DNA of 64,000 nucleotides. Origin: Pardosa pseudoannulata. Lineage: Eukaryota > Arthropoda > Arachnida > Araneae > Lycosidae. Positions 23,623 to 35,781 of the stretch are shown here, piece after piece (position 1 is the stretch's first letter; each line of letters starts with the position of its first letter). Location: positions 170,325,201 through 170,389,200 of the forward strand of contig CM063505.1 in the NCBI GenBank assembly GCA_032207245.1. The letters are read 5' to 3'. The position numbers and the translations under genes were made by a program. The notes beneath the pieces were generated by a model that saw only the letters and a list, made by a program, of their open reading frames with translations, had not been told where the DNA came from and did not search any database.

Positions 23623-23984
23623 GGAAAATTCTAACGGAAAGGTTCTCACTTCGTTAACCCCTTTCTTTTTGGAGGATATTGTAAGGAAAATTTTCAGGGG
23701 TTTTCAAAACTTAAATCAAGGGCTAAAAATTCCCGTGTCATTTTGCATTCCCCTTTTTAACCCCTAACCTAAATTGACCACTGGGGCTACAGTTTACGCC
23801 CTCAGAGAAGGGGCCTGACCAATTATAATCCTACACGGCCCTAGCGGACAATTTAGGAAATTTCCAAATAAAAAGGAGATACACGCTGTCGGAGACAGAT
23901 TTTTCTAGAGATATTTTCCCACAGATGTTGACCCAGGTGTTACGGGTCTTGTACATGCTAGTTAACTCTTAAGTTTGTCCTGTC

Positions 23985-24096
23985 CCAATGATGAAGTGGG
24001 AACCCGTCCTCCAATGTTATCTTAATAAAGGTCTTTAGCTGAAACGGTGTTAAATTTATGGCCATGACTGCAACCACCCATTGAGAAGTTCGTCTC

Positions 24097-24175
<79 letters not shown>
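23985..24175. repeat. dispersed repeat ending in (CA)n-(TA)n microsatellite
   Basis: GATGAAGTGGGAACCCGT, a TTATCTTA block and ATGACTGCAA recur in order at 42385-42456, each copy followed directly by a dinucleotide microsatellite. Here (CA)n runs from about 24100 and (TA)n to 24175. The repeat seems to carry or seed the microsatellite. Confidence 0.75.
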
Positions 24176-24178
<3 letters not shown>

Positions 24179-24779
24179 CAGTTTTGTTTTATTTTTATTC
24201 TGAACTTGCGAATATCCCATAAACTACTGCAGTCATCTCAATCTATATAAATAAGCCACATAAATATTTTCCCTCAAAATCGAAGATATTTCTATTTTTC
24301 GAATGGCACCAGTTATAACGTTCAGATGTAACCATAATAATCCTCAGTGATTTACAACTACGTGTGTTATAACTCGCGATACAGACCGAATCATTCATCT
24401 ACAATAACTCAACCTAAGAATAAAATATGTGTAATCATTTAGATGTGAATTATTCCTATAAAGGGTATTAAAAAACTGAGTAATGCTTACAAATATTTAT
24501 TATGTTTTCTTTTCCAAGCTTTTGATAACTTTTTTATTGCTCTATTGGGTCACCCTTCCACAAATCTAGTGTCTAGTCTGTGTTCGGACCTTCCCTTCTT
24601 ACATATCGAAGAGTCTTGGAATGCACCCCACGGTTTTTGAAGTAAGGAGTAAACCGAGATTGTTTTCCCCAATTCCGCGGGCAACGTCCACTCTGGTGTG
24701 GTTCTCACCCCCTTTTGTGATCCTCTCTCCGCTGTTTCCGTTTCCGTTTCCGTTAAATTAAGCTTCATCACAATAAAGT
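24176..24779. other. no recognisable gene
   Basis: The open frame 24550-24771 (minus) contains a short TTTCCG repeat and no recognisable domain. Confidence 0.4.
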
Positions 24780-27180
24780 GGAAAGGATGGTTCTGCGGAA
24801 AAGAGGAAATTTTTATTAACTTTGATGCTTTCCTTTGAACAATAACTAATATTCACATTTTAAAATCGGAAAGTTTGAAAAAGAAAACCTTTATAGTTTA
24901 AAAATTTAAAAATTTAAAAATTAATTAAAATTAAATTAAATTAAAATTTAAAAATAAATTAATTTAAATTAATTAAAATTTCATAATTATTGATACATGG
25001 TAAAAGTCGGTACCACAGAAAAATAGAACGTTTGAAAACCTCTTAACTAGGAACTTCTGAAGTAAATTTTATTGCATACAATAAAAAAAATATAGAAAAA
25101 TTTGTGGATTTAAAAAATATACAATTTTAATAATTTTAAATTAACCGACAAATTATGTAAGGAAAGTACTCATCTTGTCTCAGAAATAATTTCTTAAGTG
25201 AGTAGCCGAAAGGTGGCCGAATGGTTCAGCGCTGCTGTTTGATACCGGAGAGTGCGGGTTCGAATCCCGCTGATGGCACGGATATTCGCAGGCGGTCGTA
25301 ATCGGGTTTAAGTTGTAGGTATAGGTGGCCATTTGACCTCGTGTATCACAACAGTAGATTGTAGTGCTCCAAACCCATCTTAAGCAAGAATTGTTAAAGA
25401 GCAAAACTTCTTACACGGGAAAATTTACTGTTATCAATTCATTAAAAATTTGTGTATTTTAAAAATATACATTATCAATAATTTTAAATTAACTGGTAAT
25501 TAAATTATTCAATGAAAACACTCATCTTGTCAGAAAAAAGCTGTTCAGTCTTGAAAAATTGTTTTTAACTTTTGCAACAGTGAGAAGAAAGAGAGAAAAA
25601 AAAAATTACGTTTCACAATCAAGTAGAAAGGATGGTTCAACGAAAAAGTGGAAATTTTTAACTGTGAAGCGCTTTTTTCAGCTGTAACTAATATATGCAT
25701 TCTAAAATCGGAAAGTTTGAAAATGAATACTCTAATAGTTAACTTCTTAAGCGGGAAAAGTGATTAAGAGCAAAACTTCTTAAGCGGAGAATTTTACAAG
25801 TATCGATACATGGTAAATATTAGGACTACGCAAATAGAACGTTTCAAGCATGAAAACTTCTTGACTAGGAGATTCTTAAGTAAATTTCATTGTATACAAT
25901 AAAAAAAATATTGAAAAATTTGTGCATTTTAAAAATATTCATTTCAATAATTTTAAATTAACCGACAATTAAATTATATAATGAAAACACTCATATTGTC
26001 TGAGAAAAAGCTGTCTATTCCTGAAAAACTATTTTTAGCTATTGAAACAGGGAAAAGAAAGAGAGAAAAAGAAATTGCGCTTCACAATCAAGTTAAATGT
26101 ATGATTCGACGGAAAACTGGAAATTTTTAACTTTGAAGCTTTTTTTTCCAACTGTAACTAATATAGGCATTCTAAAATCAAAAGGTTTGAAAATGAAAAC
26201 CCTTATAGCTAACTTCTTAAGCGGGAAAAGTGATTAAGAGCAAAACTTCTTATTCTTGAAATTTTATGAAATTATAATCGATACATGGTAAATATTAGGA
26301 CTACGCAAATAGAACGTTTCAAGCATAAAAACTTCTTGACTAGGAGCTTTTGAAGTGAATTTCATTGTATACAATAAAAAAAATATTGAAAAATTTGTGC
26401 ATTTTAAAAATATTCATTTCAATAATTTCAAATTAACCGGCAATTAAGTTCTACAATGAAAACATTTATCGTGTCTGAGAAAAAGCTTGAAAAATTCTTG
26501 AAAAATTATTTTTAACTTTTGCAACAGTGAGAAGAAAGAGAGAAAAAGAAATTACGATTCACAATCAAGTTAAAAGGAGGGCTCTATGAAAAAGAGAAAA
26601 TTTTTTATTAACTTTGAAACGCTTTCTTTTCAACCGTAACTAATATACGCGCTTGAAAATGAAAATCCTTATAGTTACTTCTTACAGGAAATTTTTCAAT
26701 TATCGATACATAGTAAATGTCGGTTCCACAGAAAAATAGAACGTTTGAAAACTTCTTAACTAGGAACTTCTGGAGTGAATTTTATTGCGTACATTAAAAA
26801 AAATATAGAAAAATTTGTGTATTTTAAAAATATACACTTTTAATAATTTGAAAGTAACTGACAAATTACATAATGAAACTACTTATCTTGACTCAGAAAA
26901 AGCTGTACTACCCCAAAAAGTTATTTTTCAACTTTTGCAGCAGAGATAAGTAAAAGAGAAAAAGAGAAAAAGAAATATGAAAAGCTAAGAATAAACTTCT
27001 CCTTTGAGGTGAAATCGAGAAACGGAGGTGAATTTTGAAACGTCTATTTTTTTTTCTTTTTTAAATAGCTATAAGAATTTTCAAACTTTCCGATTCAAAA
27101 ATGTATATATTAGTTACGGTTGAAAAGAAAGCTACGAAGTTAAAAAAAATTTTCTCTTTTCTTCGTGACCTGTTTTCAAG
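24780..27180. repeat. tandem repeat of ~470-bp units with an inverted terminal copy
   Basis: AATAGAACGTTT with its surrounding blocks recurs at about 25025, 25835, 26310 and 26740, and TAACTAATAT..CATT with GGAAAGTTTGAAAA recurs in register, giving units of about 415-475 bp. The first interval is longer because a SINE (25205-25395) and extra A/T sequence lie in it. At 27040-27170 a partial unit appears in inverse orientation (TTTCAAACTTTCCGATT, TTAGTTACGGTTGAAAAG), so the array ends in a foldback. Confidence 0.8.
25205..25395 (+). mobile_element. SINE, near full length, plus strand
   Basis: The tRNA-like head has GGTGGCCGAATGGTTCAGCG (A-box region) and CGGGTTCGAATCCCGC (B box), followed by the conserved body and a tail ending near GTAGTGCTCCAAACCC. 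It lies in the first unit of the 470-bp array only. Confidence 0.82.
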
Positions 27181-27254
27181 GTCTTTTAGTTCACAAGGCC
27201 TATTGTTTAAGAACTGATTATGTCATTTTAAAAATATGTACCTTCTTTTATTTA

Positions 27255-28000
27255 ATTCAAGTAGTTTGTTTTGTTCATACGCTGATACTTACGAGTCGCA
27301 TCCATTTCATTTGCACATTTGCTAGGGAAAGAACAAAAACTACATTTTTATTTCCATCTAAAATTATATCCATACCATGTAAAGACTGAGTAACATATAT
27401 TTAAAATAAAAACTTTCTTGTTTTAACAGTTCACGACACATATATTTAAAATACTATACACATTTCGTTTTATATCTTTCAACGTCTTTTTCTGAATAAA
27501 CAAGATATAGTTCATGATCTATAATCAATTTTAGTTGATATTTTTTATTCTTTCCACTTTATATAGGCTGACACGCTACGAGCCGCACCTTTTTTACATG
27601 CACATTTTCAAGGGAAAGAACAAAAATTACATTTTTGGCTTAGAGTGCTACGGTCTACTATTTTGCAACACGAGGGCAAGTGAGACCATGGCCTACAGTT
27701 TAAAGCCAATTCCGAACAACCATGCCTCAGTGGGATTCGAACCCACGAACTTCGGTTTGGAAGGCCAGCACTCTAACAATTCAGTCATCGCTCGGCTACT
27801 GCACTTTGTTTCCATGTATAACTATACACACCATGTATAGACTGAATAAAACATATTTAATATAAAAAGATTACTTACTTTATCAATCCGCGACATTAAT
27901 ATCTAAAACAATATGCGCCTTTCTTTTAATATCTTTCAATGTTTTTTTCTGAGTAAATGAGATATAGTTTATGATCTATATCAATTTTAGTCGGTTTTAT
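27255..28000. repeat. tandem duplication (two copies), second copy interrupted by a SINE
   Basis: Blocks GGGAAAGAACAAAAA, CATTTTT, TTTCCAT, CCATGTA.AGACTGA, ATATCTTTCAA and AGATATAGTT.ATGATCTAT occur in the same order in 27280-27535 and 27575-28000. The second copy is longer by the length of the SINE. Confidence 0.82.
27636..27797 (-). mobile_element. SINE, minus strand, inside second duplication copy
   Basis: On the minus strand: head with GGGTTCGAATCCCAC-type B box, body, and tail region ending at GAGTGCTACGGTCTAC on the plus strand. The first copy of the duplication (about 27340) lacks it, giving an empty-site comparison. Confidence 0.85.
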
Positions 28001-29426
28001 TTTATTTTTTCTTGAAATCTAATGGAGGAAAGTAAGTTATATTTAATGATATGTTATCCTTGACTGCGTATTAAATGATTTGATGAATTAAATTTTTCAC
28101 TAAATTTTTCTTTTTGCATACATGTGTGAAGTAAAATCATGACTAGTAAATGTGTGCTATACTAGGAAATAGCCAAAATTCAAGTCATTCACATTTTTCA
28201 AGGAGGTGGCTGCCATAGGTTGTCGCCTAATCTAAAAGACCTTATGCATTTAATTAATTTAGTGTAAAATGAGATAAATCTACAAGTTCGGCATAAAATC
28301 TAATTTTACCCATCTTAACTGGTAGCGTTTTTGAATTACTGCGCCCACTGGCATGTAGGCACTCATGTGCAGACATGCCAAAAACGCTTTGTCGAATTTA
28401 GAGCAGGAAAGAAGGGGGCTAAAATGGCTTTATTTATAAAAAAAATTTGTTCATAAAAGCAAAAGCAAATTGTGATAATTTTTGTTTTCCTTATGCCAAA
28501 AAGCAAAGTTGTAAATACATTCAATTCATATTTGCTACAAATCTGCGAATGCAAGTAAAAGAATTGCTTATTTCGAATTAAACATTTAGCCCTTCAAATG
28601 AGAAAATAATTCAGTGATTACATGCCCTTTGCAAGCCTAAAACATATTGCAGGAAAACAGAAAAGAAACAGACCCTTCTTTCGTAAATAAAGAGGCACTT
28701 CAAAGGATCTAAAACGACTGGAGTATCTCCCATCCTGTCAGCCATTATCTCCAGAATAGTAGATAATCTCCTCGAGCTTTAGCCGGGGCTGCCAGAATTT
28801 CTCCTAACCGTAAGAAGTGACGAGACGACAATTAAAACTTATAAAAATCGTAGTAAACATGGTGCAGCGGTGAAGATAAATCATAATTCAAGTTTATTAC
28901 AGCGCCAGTAGCACTTACAAGGAGTGTCGCGCTGTTATCTTAAATAGGTCATGGAAGAAGATTATATCAATGAAAAAAGGACAAGTTTTTTGAAGGAGGT
29001 AACAAGCTTATTTTTTACAGTGTAGTGATAATCCTAGGCAATAACGCAGCTCTTAGATGGATCAAATTGTTCTGTATAATTATATATGGTTGCAAATGTT
29101 CAATAAAATACTAAAAATGTTTCTTATTGAAGAAAATGTATTAAAAGATGTAATGTCGACTATCAACCAAAGGAAAAAGCAGCTTGTTAGCCTCAACGAC
29201 AAAAATGCTACTGGTATGTAAAAGGTTTTATTACCAGGGGGTCAAAGTTGGGGCTTGGAGTTTGGTGAAAGAAGGCAAGGGACACAACATGACAATCTTC
29301 TTCACTCGCAAGCTTTCCTGGATTTTATCCTGCAAGACGAAAACATTGAACATTCTTGCGACAAAATAAAAACTCAAAACAAAATTTTTTGCACAGATTA
29401 GAGGATTCAAGAGTTAGCAAACGGCC
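28001..29426. other. no recognisable gene
   Basis: Mostly AT-rich. The 28720-28860 stretch is closer to average GC but shows no domain or RNA signature. Confidence 0.4.
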
Positions 29427-29967
29427 TGTTTCACCAAAGCCGTTTAACGGCTAACCGCGATTAATATCTGTTTAAACGGAGAATTTTGTCCCACCATTGG
29501 TTGGCGCCATGGTATTACGTACCAATGACTTATACCAGGCCATGTTGATATAATGCAAAGAGTTAAGACACCAGATACAAATGAGACTGACCGTTTTGCA
29601 GACTTTTTTATTTATATCTCTATTTATTCACAATCTTATGAAGCACATAAAATCTATGCAATCTTAATATGGAATCGATGGAATAGCGAAAAAAATGTTG
29701 GTGCTACAGCTACAATTTACAGTGCTGCAATTTTGGAGTATTGAACTGCTGAGGTATTAGAATTGGATGGAAGAGCTAGCAAAGATCCGAAAGTAACGAG
29801 AATTATTCCAAGACATTTACAACTTGCTATTCGTGGAGATGAAGAATCTGATTCACTTATCTAAGCAACTAACGATGATGACGCGATTACTTAGCACCAA
29901 CCAATGGTGGGACGCAATTCTCCGTTTAAACAGAGATTAATGCTATAGAGTGACAGTTTCTAATTAA
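29427..29967. mobile_element. TIR element (Harbinger-like) carrying a captured histone fragment
   Basis: An inverted repeat of 47 bp with four mismatches lies at 29461-29507 and 29894-29940, containing TCTGTTTAAACGGAGAATT and TCCCACCATTGGTTGG. Weaker inverted similarity extends outward (TGTTTCACCAAAGCC left, an AAACTGTCACTCTA-type sequence right). Such ends resemble PIF/Harbinger-type MITEs, but I cannot fix the target duplication. The interior is not transposase: it holds an H2A.Z-derived sequence. Confidence 0.72.
29697..29864 (+). pseudogene. histone H2A.Z fragment pseudogene
   Basis: The reading frame gives VGATATIYSAAILEY, a stop, then [18 protein letters not shown], then [15 protein letters not shown] and ESDSLI before a second stop. 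This is the histone-fold region and alpha-C start of an H2A. SAAILEY, the KDPKV-type loop and [12 protein letters not shown] follow the H2A.Z variant and not canonical H2A. Two in-frame stops and the lack of a recognisable N-terminus or C-terminal tail mark it as dead. No intron is seen, consistent with a retrocopy or a captured exon. It lies wholly between the element's inverted repeats, which suggests capture by the element or insertion into it. Confidence 0.9.
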
Positions 29968-30813
29968 ATAAGATCAGTCTACTTTAAGTCTGATAATTCA
30001 AAACGGGCCGCCTACTTTGATGGGTGTAAGGCGTCTTTCTCCAACGGAGGTTCCCTTAAATTTGTTTTCTGAAGGGGGGGATTTTTCATCTTGATTCTGT
30101 ACCTCTGTCCCACCTACCAACCTCACAGCGAGCGGTCTTACCAACCAACAAATTTATCTCACACCACACGTTTTTTGGATTTACAGGGAGATATTTCGTG
30201 CATCCCCAGGTTCAAAACCAGTACCTAGGAATTCTAGCCTTGAAGGAAATAGCCAAGAATTTGTAGCAGTAAGAAGGTAGGGGAGGACTCAAACTAGAGT
30301 GTGCCCGTCCTCCAAATTTCACTTTATTAAAAAAAAATAAATAAAACATAAAATTTAAAAAAAAGTAAACAAAATTTAATATTAATAATTTTATTAAAGG
30401 TTATACAAAATTTAGTATTTTATATACCTAAAAGTCCCTGTACAAACTTGTGCAAAAGTTTTCAATAAATGCATAAAAAGATTAAGAGCAAAAATATAAA
30501 AACTTAAAAAGTAGACAACAAACTAAAATATTAAAATTTTTATTTAATTAATTTTGATTTTGAAAAAATAAAAGAAGTATTAGTCAAGCTGCTAAAGTGT
30601 TCTGACTTGCTACAGAATTGTTTTATAGAATTATTAAATACACTCACTCTTACAACCTTAAGCTCTACATTTTTATCCTTCAAATTCTTCAATAGAGCTT
30701 ATCGATTCCTAATCCAGTGGAAAGAGAGAAACAAAATATCCTTTCCTGATATTTCATGAAAAAAAATATTAGTCAGAGCGTAGTTGTTTTAATATAGATC
30801 GAACTGTTCGTGA
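29968..30813. other. no recognisable gene
   Basis: A G-run (30067-30074) and an AT-rich stretch; no feature recognised. Confidence 0.4.
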
Positions 30814-30885
30814 GGCCTGGTGGCGCAACGGTAACGCGTCTGACTCCAGATCAGAAGGTTGCATGTTCAAATCACGTCCAGGTCA
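30814..30885 (+). tRNA. solitary tRNA-Trp(CCA)-like gene
   Basis: 72 nt with acceptor GGCCTGG/CCAGGTC (one G-T pair), discriminator A, perfect anticodon stem TCTGA/TCAGA around CTCCAGA (anticodon CCA, T33 present), A box TGGCGCAACGG and B box GTTCAAATC. There is one mismatch in the D stem (inner pair C-A) and one A-C mismatch in the T stem. The first T-run of four or more downstream (TTGTTTTT) starts about 20 nt after the gene. Its flanks do not match the array spacer, so it is an independent or retroposed copy. It could be a weak gene or a pseudogene. Confidence 0.65.
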
Positions 30886-31696
30886 GCAATGGTTTCTTAA
30901 CTTTGTTTTTCATGGAAATTCCTCTCCTTTTTTTTGTCCTTTTATTATTTGGAAGTTGTAGAGTGAGAACTGGCTAAATAATTGTTTTACACAATTATTA
31001 AAATAATAAAATTTATTTTAATAATAATAATAATAATAATGTACATTTTCAACTGATTTGATTTGTGTGCTTTTACCTCTCGTGCTGTCAATTGCTGTTG
31101 AGAACTAATTCAAATTTTAGGAACTTATAAGGCCAAATTGTGTTGGACGTGTCACTAACAACTAAAAGTTTATTAAAATTTTTCAAACCATATTTTTATA
31201 GCTTGAATTACGTGCATAATATAAAGTCCATTTGGATGTGAGGATTAAAAAAGAATGATGGTAGGTTAAAATGTTAAATCTTTGTCTGTTTGTGACTAAC
31301 TTTCCGTCAAGTAACATAATTCAGTACAATATATTATACTAAATTACGTTACTTGACGGAAAGTTTTTTTTATACGTAATACACACAGATTGCTGTGAAT
31401 GACTTGCTCTCCAAATTAGTTATCCTAATGAAGAATATGAAGAGGCGTTTTAGATGATTTTATTTCTAGGATAAAAAGCAATTGCTGGATGTATTTCTTT
31501 GTTATTTAAAGCTGCGGAAAATAATTTGAGGATTATGACTGGGCACTGGTCATCCAGGTTGGGTATTAAATGTAAGGTTGACTATCTAACTTTGGAAAAC
31601 TCATTCAGTTTCAAAAGTTACACAAAGGAATTCTGGACGGACCCAAAGGAGTCAACATGAGGAATAAAGATAATACTGAATATCGAATAGGAACGG
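30886..31696. other. mostly unrecognised; contains a near-perfect palindrome
   Basis: Includes a short (ATA/TAA)n tract at about 31018-31040 and the hairpin at 31298-31365. Confidence 0.4.
31298..31365. repeat. 68-bp near-perfect palindrome (hairpin)
   Basis: The outer 18 bp AACTTTCCGTCAAGTAAC is repeated exactly in inverse at 31348-31365, and the inner 16 bases on each side also pair with few mismatches. Essentially the whole 68 bp can form one stem. This suits a tiny palindromic MITE or a small-RNA hairpin. No target duplication was identified. Confidence 0.8.
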
Positions 31697-31704
31697 AATA
31701 TAAG

Positions 31705-32366
31705 CAGAGCCTGATTATCGCACGGGCACTTGGGGTACGTGACCTGGGCACGAAAATTTAGTCGAATGCTTGAAATACATGTTAAGTGGGGGAAAATTGC
31801 AAACTTACTCTACCATCGTTAAGTTTTAATAGATTATTGTAAGACGTAATTGTGTTTGTCATGAACTCTATTGTTTACTATTTACTTTAATTTTACTGTT
31901 ATTTACCTGATAATTAATTCCCACAACGAACCTGGTGCTCTTTTTATCCTATGGTTTATTGCATATTTATAAGACAGATTATTAGCAACGTACCACTATA
32001 AACCATTAAATCATCTCATCAATTTAAATTATTTTTTATTCTATTATTTATTTTCTGCACCGCAGAGCTTGTGAGTGTGACAAGGTAAAAATAAAAAAAA
32101 GTGGGTCACTCTAGGTTTTTAAAAGTCCTTAATTTTTAGCATGGCTAAACAGAGATAATAATGATTGCGTAAAATGAAAATTTGGTGTTTTTGATTTTGA
32201 ATATTACTTTAATGCTAATTTTTTAAATATGTTTGCTAATTCAATGTTATAATTTTTATATGACTGTAATTATGATAATAACTTGTCGCTATAAATTTGC
32301 AATGGGGGTGCAGGGCACAAAAATTGGATTGTGCCCTGGGCACAAAAGTATCTTATTCAGGCCCTG
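31705..32366 (+). mobile_element. hAT MITE family 1, copy 1 (662 bp)
   Basis: The left end is CAGAGCCTGATTATCG and the right end ATTCAGGCCCTG. The exact 8-mer AATATAAG flanks it at 31697-31704 and 32367-32374. The internal sub-terminal motif GGGCAC is repeated near both ends. Two relatives occur at 34.8 and 50.1 kb. Confidence 0.93.
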
Positions 32367-33813
32367 AATATAAGATCATTGTTGATAATTGGAAGCCTGT
32401 GTCCAACAGACCTATAAGAAGACCTAAAAAAAGATTGTAAGGCGATGTTTTAAGTGATCTAAAATGCATTCAGACAACCAACTGGAAAAAGAAGACTAAA
32501 GAAAGAACAGTCTGGAGAAAAAGATTGTGCATTATATTAAGGCACATTCTGGGTTGTAAAGTCAACGAGGAAGATTAGGATAAATTTGGCTAAATTGCAT
32601 ATACAGTGGACACTGATTTATACGGAAGTCACTAACATGAAATATTCAGTTCTGAATTAATTTTCATTCCCCGGTGAAACTCCCATAAGGCTTATGTAAA
32701 TTATTCACTTACATGAATGTTAAATTATACGAAACATTCAAGTATACGAAGGAATGTTCGATCTATTACATAAATTTTGGAACATAAATTTTTATCAGAT
32801 ATACGAAAATATCAAATATTTTTCGCAAACAGACTTGTAATATGTATATTAACATCTCCCTCTGACTTTCTTCATTTTCCTTACAGAAGTGTTTTTTGTA
32901 TTAATCTTCAGAAAACAGGAAAAAAGTTTTAAATTCGGGAATTCTATTTCTTTTAATTTTATAATGATTCTATAACCAAATTATAGAAAAAAAAATAAAA
33001 ACTTAGTTAAAAATTTTTTTAATGTACAGGGCTTCACGCGTTTTTACAAATGTACAAGCTATGTACAAATTCAGAATATTATTCAGCATACATTTTGAAT
33101 ATATGTGAGCTGGGAAAACTGGTTCTAATACTTCTAAGCTCTCGAGGGAATACCGTCAAGCAGTAACGCAAGAAAAAAAATCCCAAAATCGGCAACAACC
33201 AGCTGCTGTTTGCTTATTCCCACGGACAATCAAGTCGACCTTTCACTCCCCCCCCCCAAAAAAAAAAAAAAACTTGACATCCTTCGTTCGATTCCGTTCA
33301 TTTTTAAACTCCATTAGAAGGACGGTTCTTTAAGTCACCATCAGAGTGAATCCTTTTGGAACCGATGAAAAGAGTGGTTACTGGCCCAAACTTGTCCCTC
33401 TAAGTGTTCCAGTAATGGTGTCGTCCGGTTAGAGTCCACCCGGGCCCCACCTTCGGCAAATTTTGCCGGTCGGCAAAACTAGAGAGGCTCCAAAATCTTT
33501 GAATAACTGCTCTAAAGAAAGTTGCTCGACATGATGTCTGGAAAACGCTCCGTGTCGAATCGGCCTTTTCACACTTCATTAAAAACTGTCCCTGTGCTGG
33601 AAGGTGAAATGCATTAACCTTTTGTTACTCTGTAGAAAGTAGCACTGAGTAACTGAAAACATTTGGCGCTGTTACAACATTTAAGGATATTTAGTTTAAA
33701 TGTTTCATAAAAACAGTTTACTATATCTTTCATCTATGTATTTAATGAATACAGAAACTTACTGTGTTTAGTGTAGACAAAAAAATTGTTCTTCTATTTT
33801 ATAGATATTAATA

Positions 33814-34604
33814 CAGTGAGTACTGGCTATATGGTCACCCGCTTATAAGAGCACCCCGCTTATATGGTCAGTTTTCTAAACTCCTGTCTAACTGAATAGA
33901 GAACATGTGTTAAAGGCTACCGCTTATACAGTCATTTTCTTTTTCTTGTTACCGGTTATATGGTCAGTTTCATCTTTTTAACGAGTTTCCGTTTATTTTT
34001 TTCGTTTTTTTTTAAAGAAGTCAGTGCGAAATCGGAGAGGACCTGAATTCAAGCCTTTATATTCCTCCCTTTCCCCCTTTCATGTTTGTGTACACTCATC
34101 GTTGGAGTTTACCACTTCTCTCAGTTCTCGTCCCCTCTAATAACAAGTGGACATCTGTCTGTTTATTGGTTGAAGTTATCTCTCTCATACATGACCTCAG
34201 GTGTTATTTTACTAATTCCGAAACAGCAGATGAGCATTTAAAAGCTATTAGGGACTTGTGTTAACAACCAACAAAATTAAGCAAACTTATATACCTGATT
34301 GTTTTTAAATACATTGAACATAAATGTACGCATGTACCTGTGCTGTACTTTGATTAGTAAGGTAAGCTAATAAATTTCTAGCAAAAAAATATTGCATATT
34401 TTTAATGTAGCTTTTACTTCTCGAATTCATTTTTAAAATGTTCTTAAAAGTATAATTATTTGTTTATGAGTACTACATTCTGATAAGTGAATATAATCCT
34501 GTCACAATTCAATAGGGTTGTATCGTTCCGCATATATGGTCACCTCGCTTATATGGTCTAATTTTTCTGGACCCCTGAGCTGACCATATAACCGATACAG
34601 ACTG
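33814..34604. mobile_element. pogo-like element (791 bp), TIR with TATATGGTCA
   Basis: The left end TA|CAGTGAGTACTGGCTATATG and inverted right end TA|CAGTCTGTATCGGTTATATG match closely over about 24 bp. TA flanks at 33812-33813 and 34605-34606. Several CTTATATGGTCA motifs repeat sub-terminally at both ends. Confidence 0.85.
34151..34264 (+). pseudogene. possible C-terminal transposase fragment of the pogo-like element
   Basis: The frame ending at 34264 includes EVISLIHDLRCYFTNSET followed by ADEHLKAIRDLC. Pogo/Tigger transposases often end in a helical tail of this kind (L..LR.YF ... E.L..I..L), so the fragment fits its location. The similarity is short and I hold it loosely. Confidence 0.35.
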
Positions 34605-34778
34605 TATAACTATAATTTTTTATCTTTAAATTACGTTTATTTATTTATTTTAAGTACTGAAACGTTTTTATATTTTCATAAGCAGGAATAATTATTTTTC
34701 ACATATACGAAGTGTTCATTTAAAAGAAGAATTGCTCTTTCCTCTAGTCTTCGTAGAACTGTGTTTCTACTGTATATC

Positions 34779-35781
34779 CAGGGCCTGATTATCGCCTGGG
34801 CACTTGGGGCACGTGCCCTGGGCACGAAAATTTTAGGGGACAGAAAAATTTACTAATTAACTAATGCACTAATTGTTATATATTTTTGCTTACTTGATGA
34901 CTTTTTTTTCTTATGCCAGCTGTATATTACTACTGCTTTAGTTAATGCTTTTTGCATGCATATCTTGTATTCATCTCCTAGAGAAATTTATAATTTTTTA
35001 CCTTTGTATATCATTTTATAATGTAGTTATTATAATTTGCAGTATTTGATATCATTTTATGTGCTTAAATTTTACTTGTTAAATATTTAGTCCTGATAAA
35101 TTTCTATCAATATCTTTGACATTATTTTGTGCATAACAGTTGAATTTTATGTCAATGTCATTGTAGTAATTTCATATCTTGTTCATTTGAACTTCTTCAG
35201 TATAGTTTTTAATCCACATGCACAATTCCCCTTTCGTTAAGTTTTAATAAATTATTGTACGAGGTAATTGTGTTTGTCATGAACTATATTGTTTCCTATT
35301 TACTTTAATTTTACTGTTATTTACCTGATAATTAATTCCCTCAACGAACCTGATGCTCTTTCTATCCTATGGGTTATTGCATATTTATAAGACAGATTAT
35401 TAGCAACATACCACTATAAACTATTAAATAATCTCATCAATTTAAATTATTTTTAATTCTATTATTAATATTTATTTTCTGCACCACAGAGTGTGTGAGT
35501 ATGACAAGGTAGAAAATAAAAAAGTGGGTGACTCTAGGTCCTTAATTTTTAGCATGGCTAACCAGAAATAATAATGATTATGTAAAATGAAAATTTGGTG
35601 ATTTTGAATATTACTCTATTACTTTTATTATTTTCTTAAATCTGTTTGATAATTCAATGTTATAATTTTTATATGACTGTAATGATGACGATAATAACTT
35701 GTCGCTATAAATTTGCATGAGGGTGGAGGGCACAAAAATTGGATTGTGCCCTGGGCACAAAAGTATCTTAGTCGGGCCCTG
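34779..35781 (+). mobile_element. hAT MITE family 1, copy 2 (1003 bp, longest)
   Basis: The left end is CAGGGCCTGATTATCG and the right end TAGTCGGGCCCTG. The exact 8-mer TGTATATC flanks it at 34771-34778 and 35782-35789. It shares its right two-thirds with copy 1, and its extra 340 bp suggest the shorter copies are internal-deletion derivatives. Its left target copy overlaps the end of the pogo-like element at 34772, so it inserted after that element. Confidence 0.94.

Larger units (their letters stand above)
32604..34772. mobile_element. pogo/Tigger-like element with a second one nested inside
   Basis: The left end TA|CAGTGGACACTGATTTATACG and the inverted right end TA|CAGTAGAAACACAGTTCTACG align with gaps, and TA flanks both (32602-32603, 34773-34774). 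CAGT starts and TA targets are typical of pogo/Tigger Tc1-mariner relatives. Without the nested 33814-34604 element it is about 1.4 kb. No intact transposase is visible. Confidence 0.68.
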
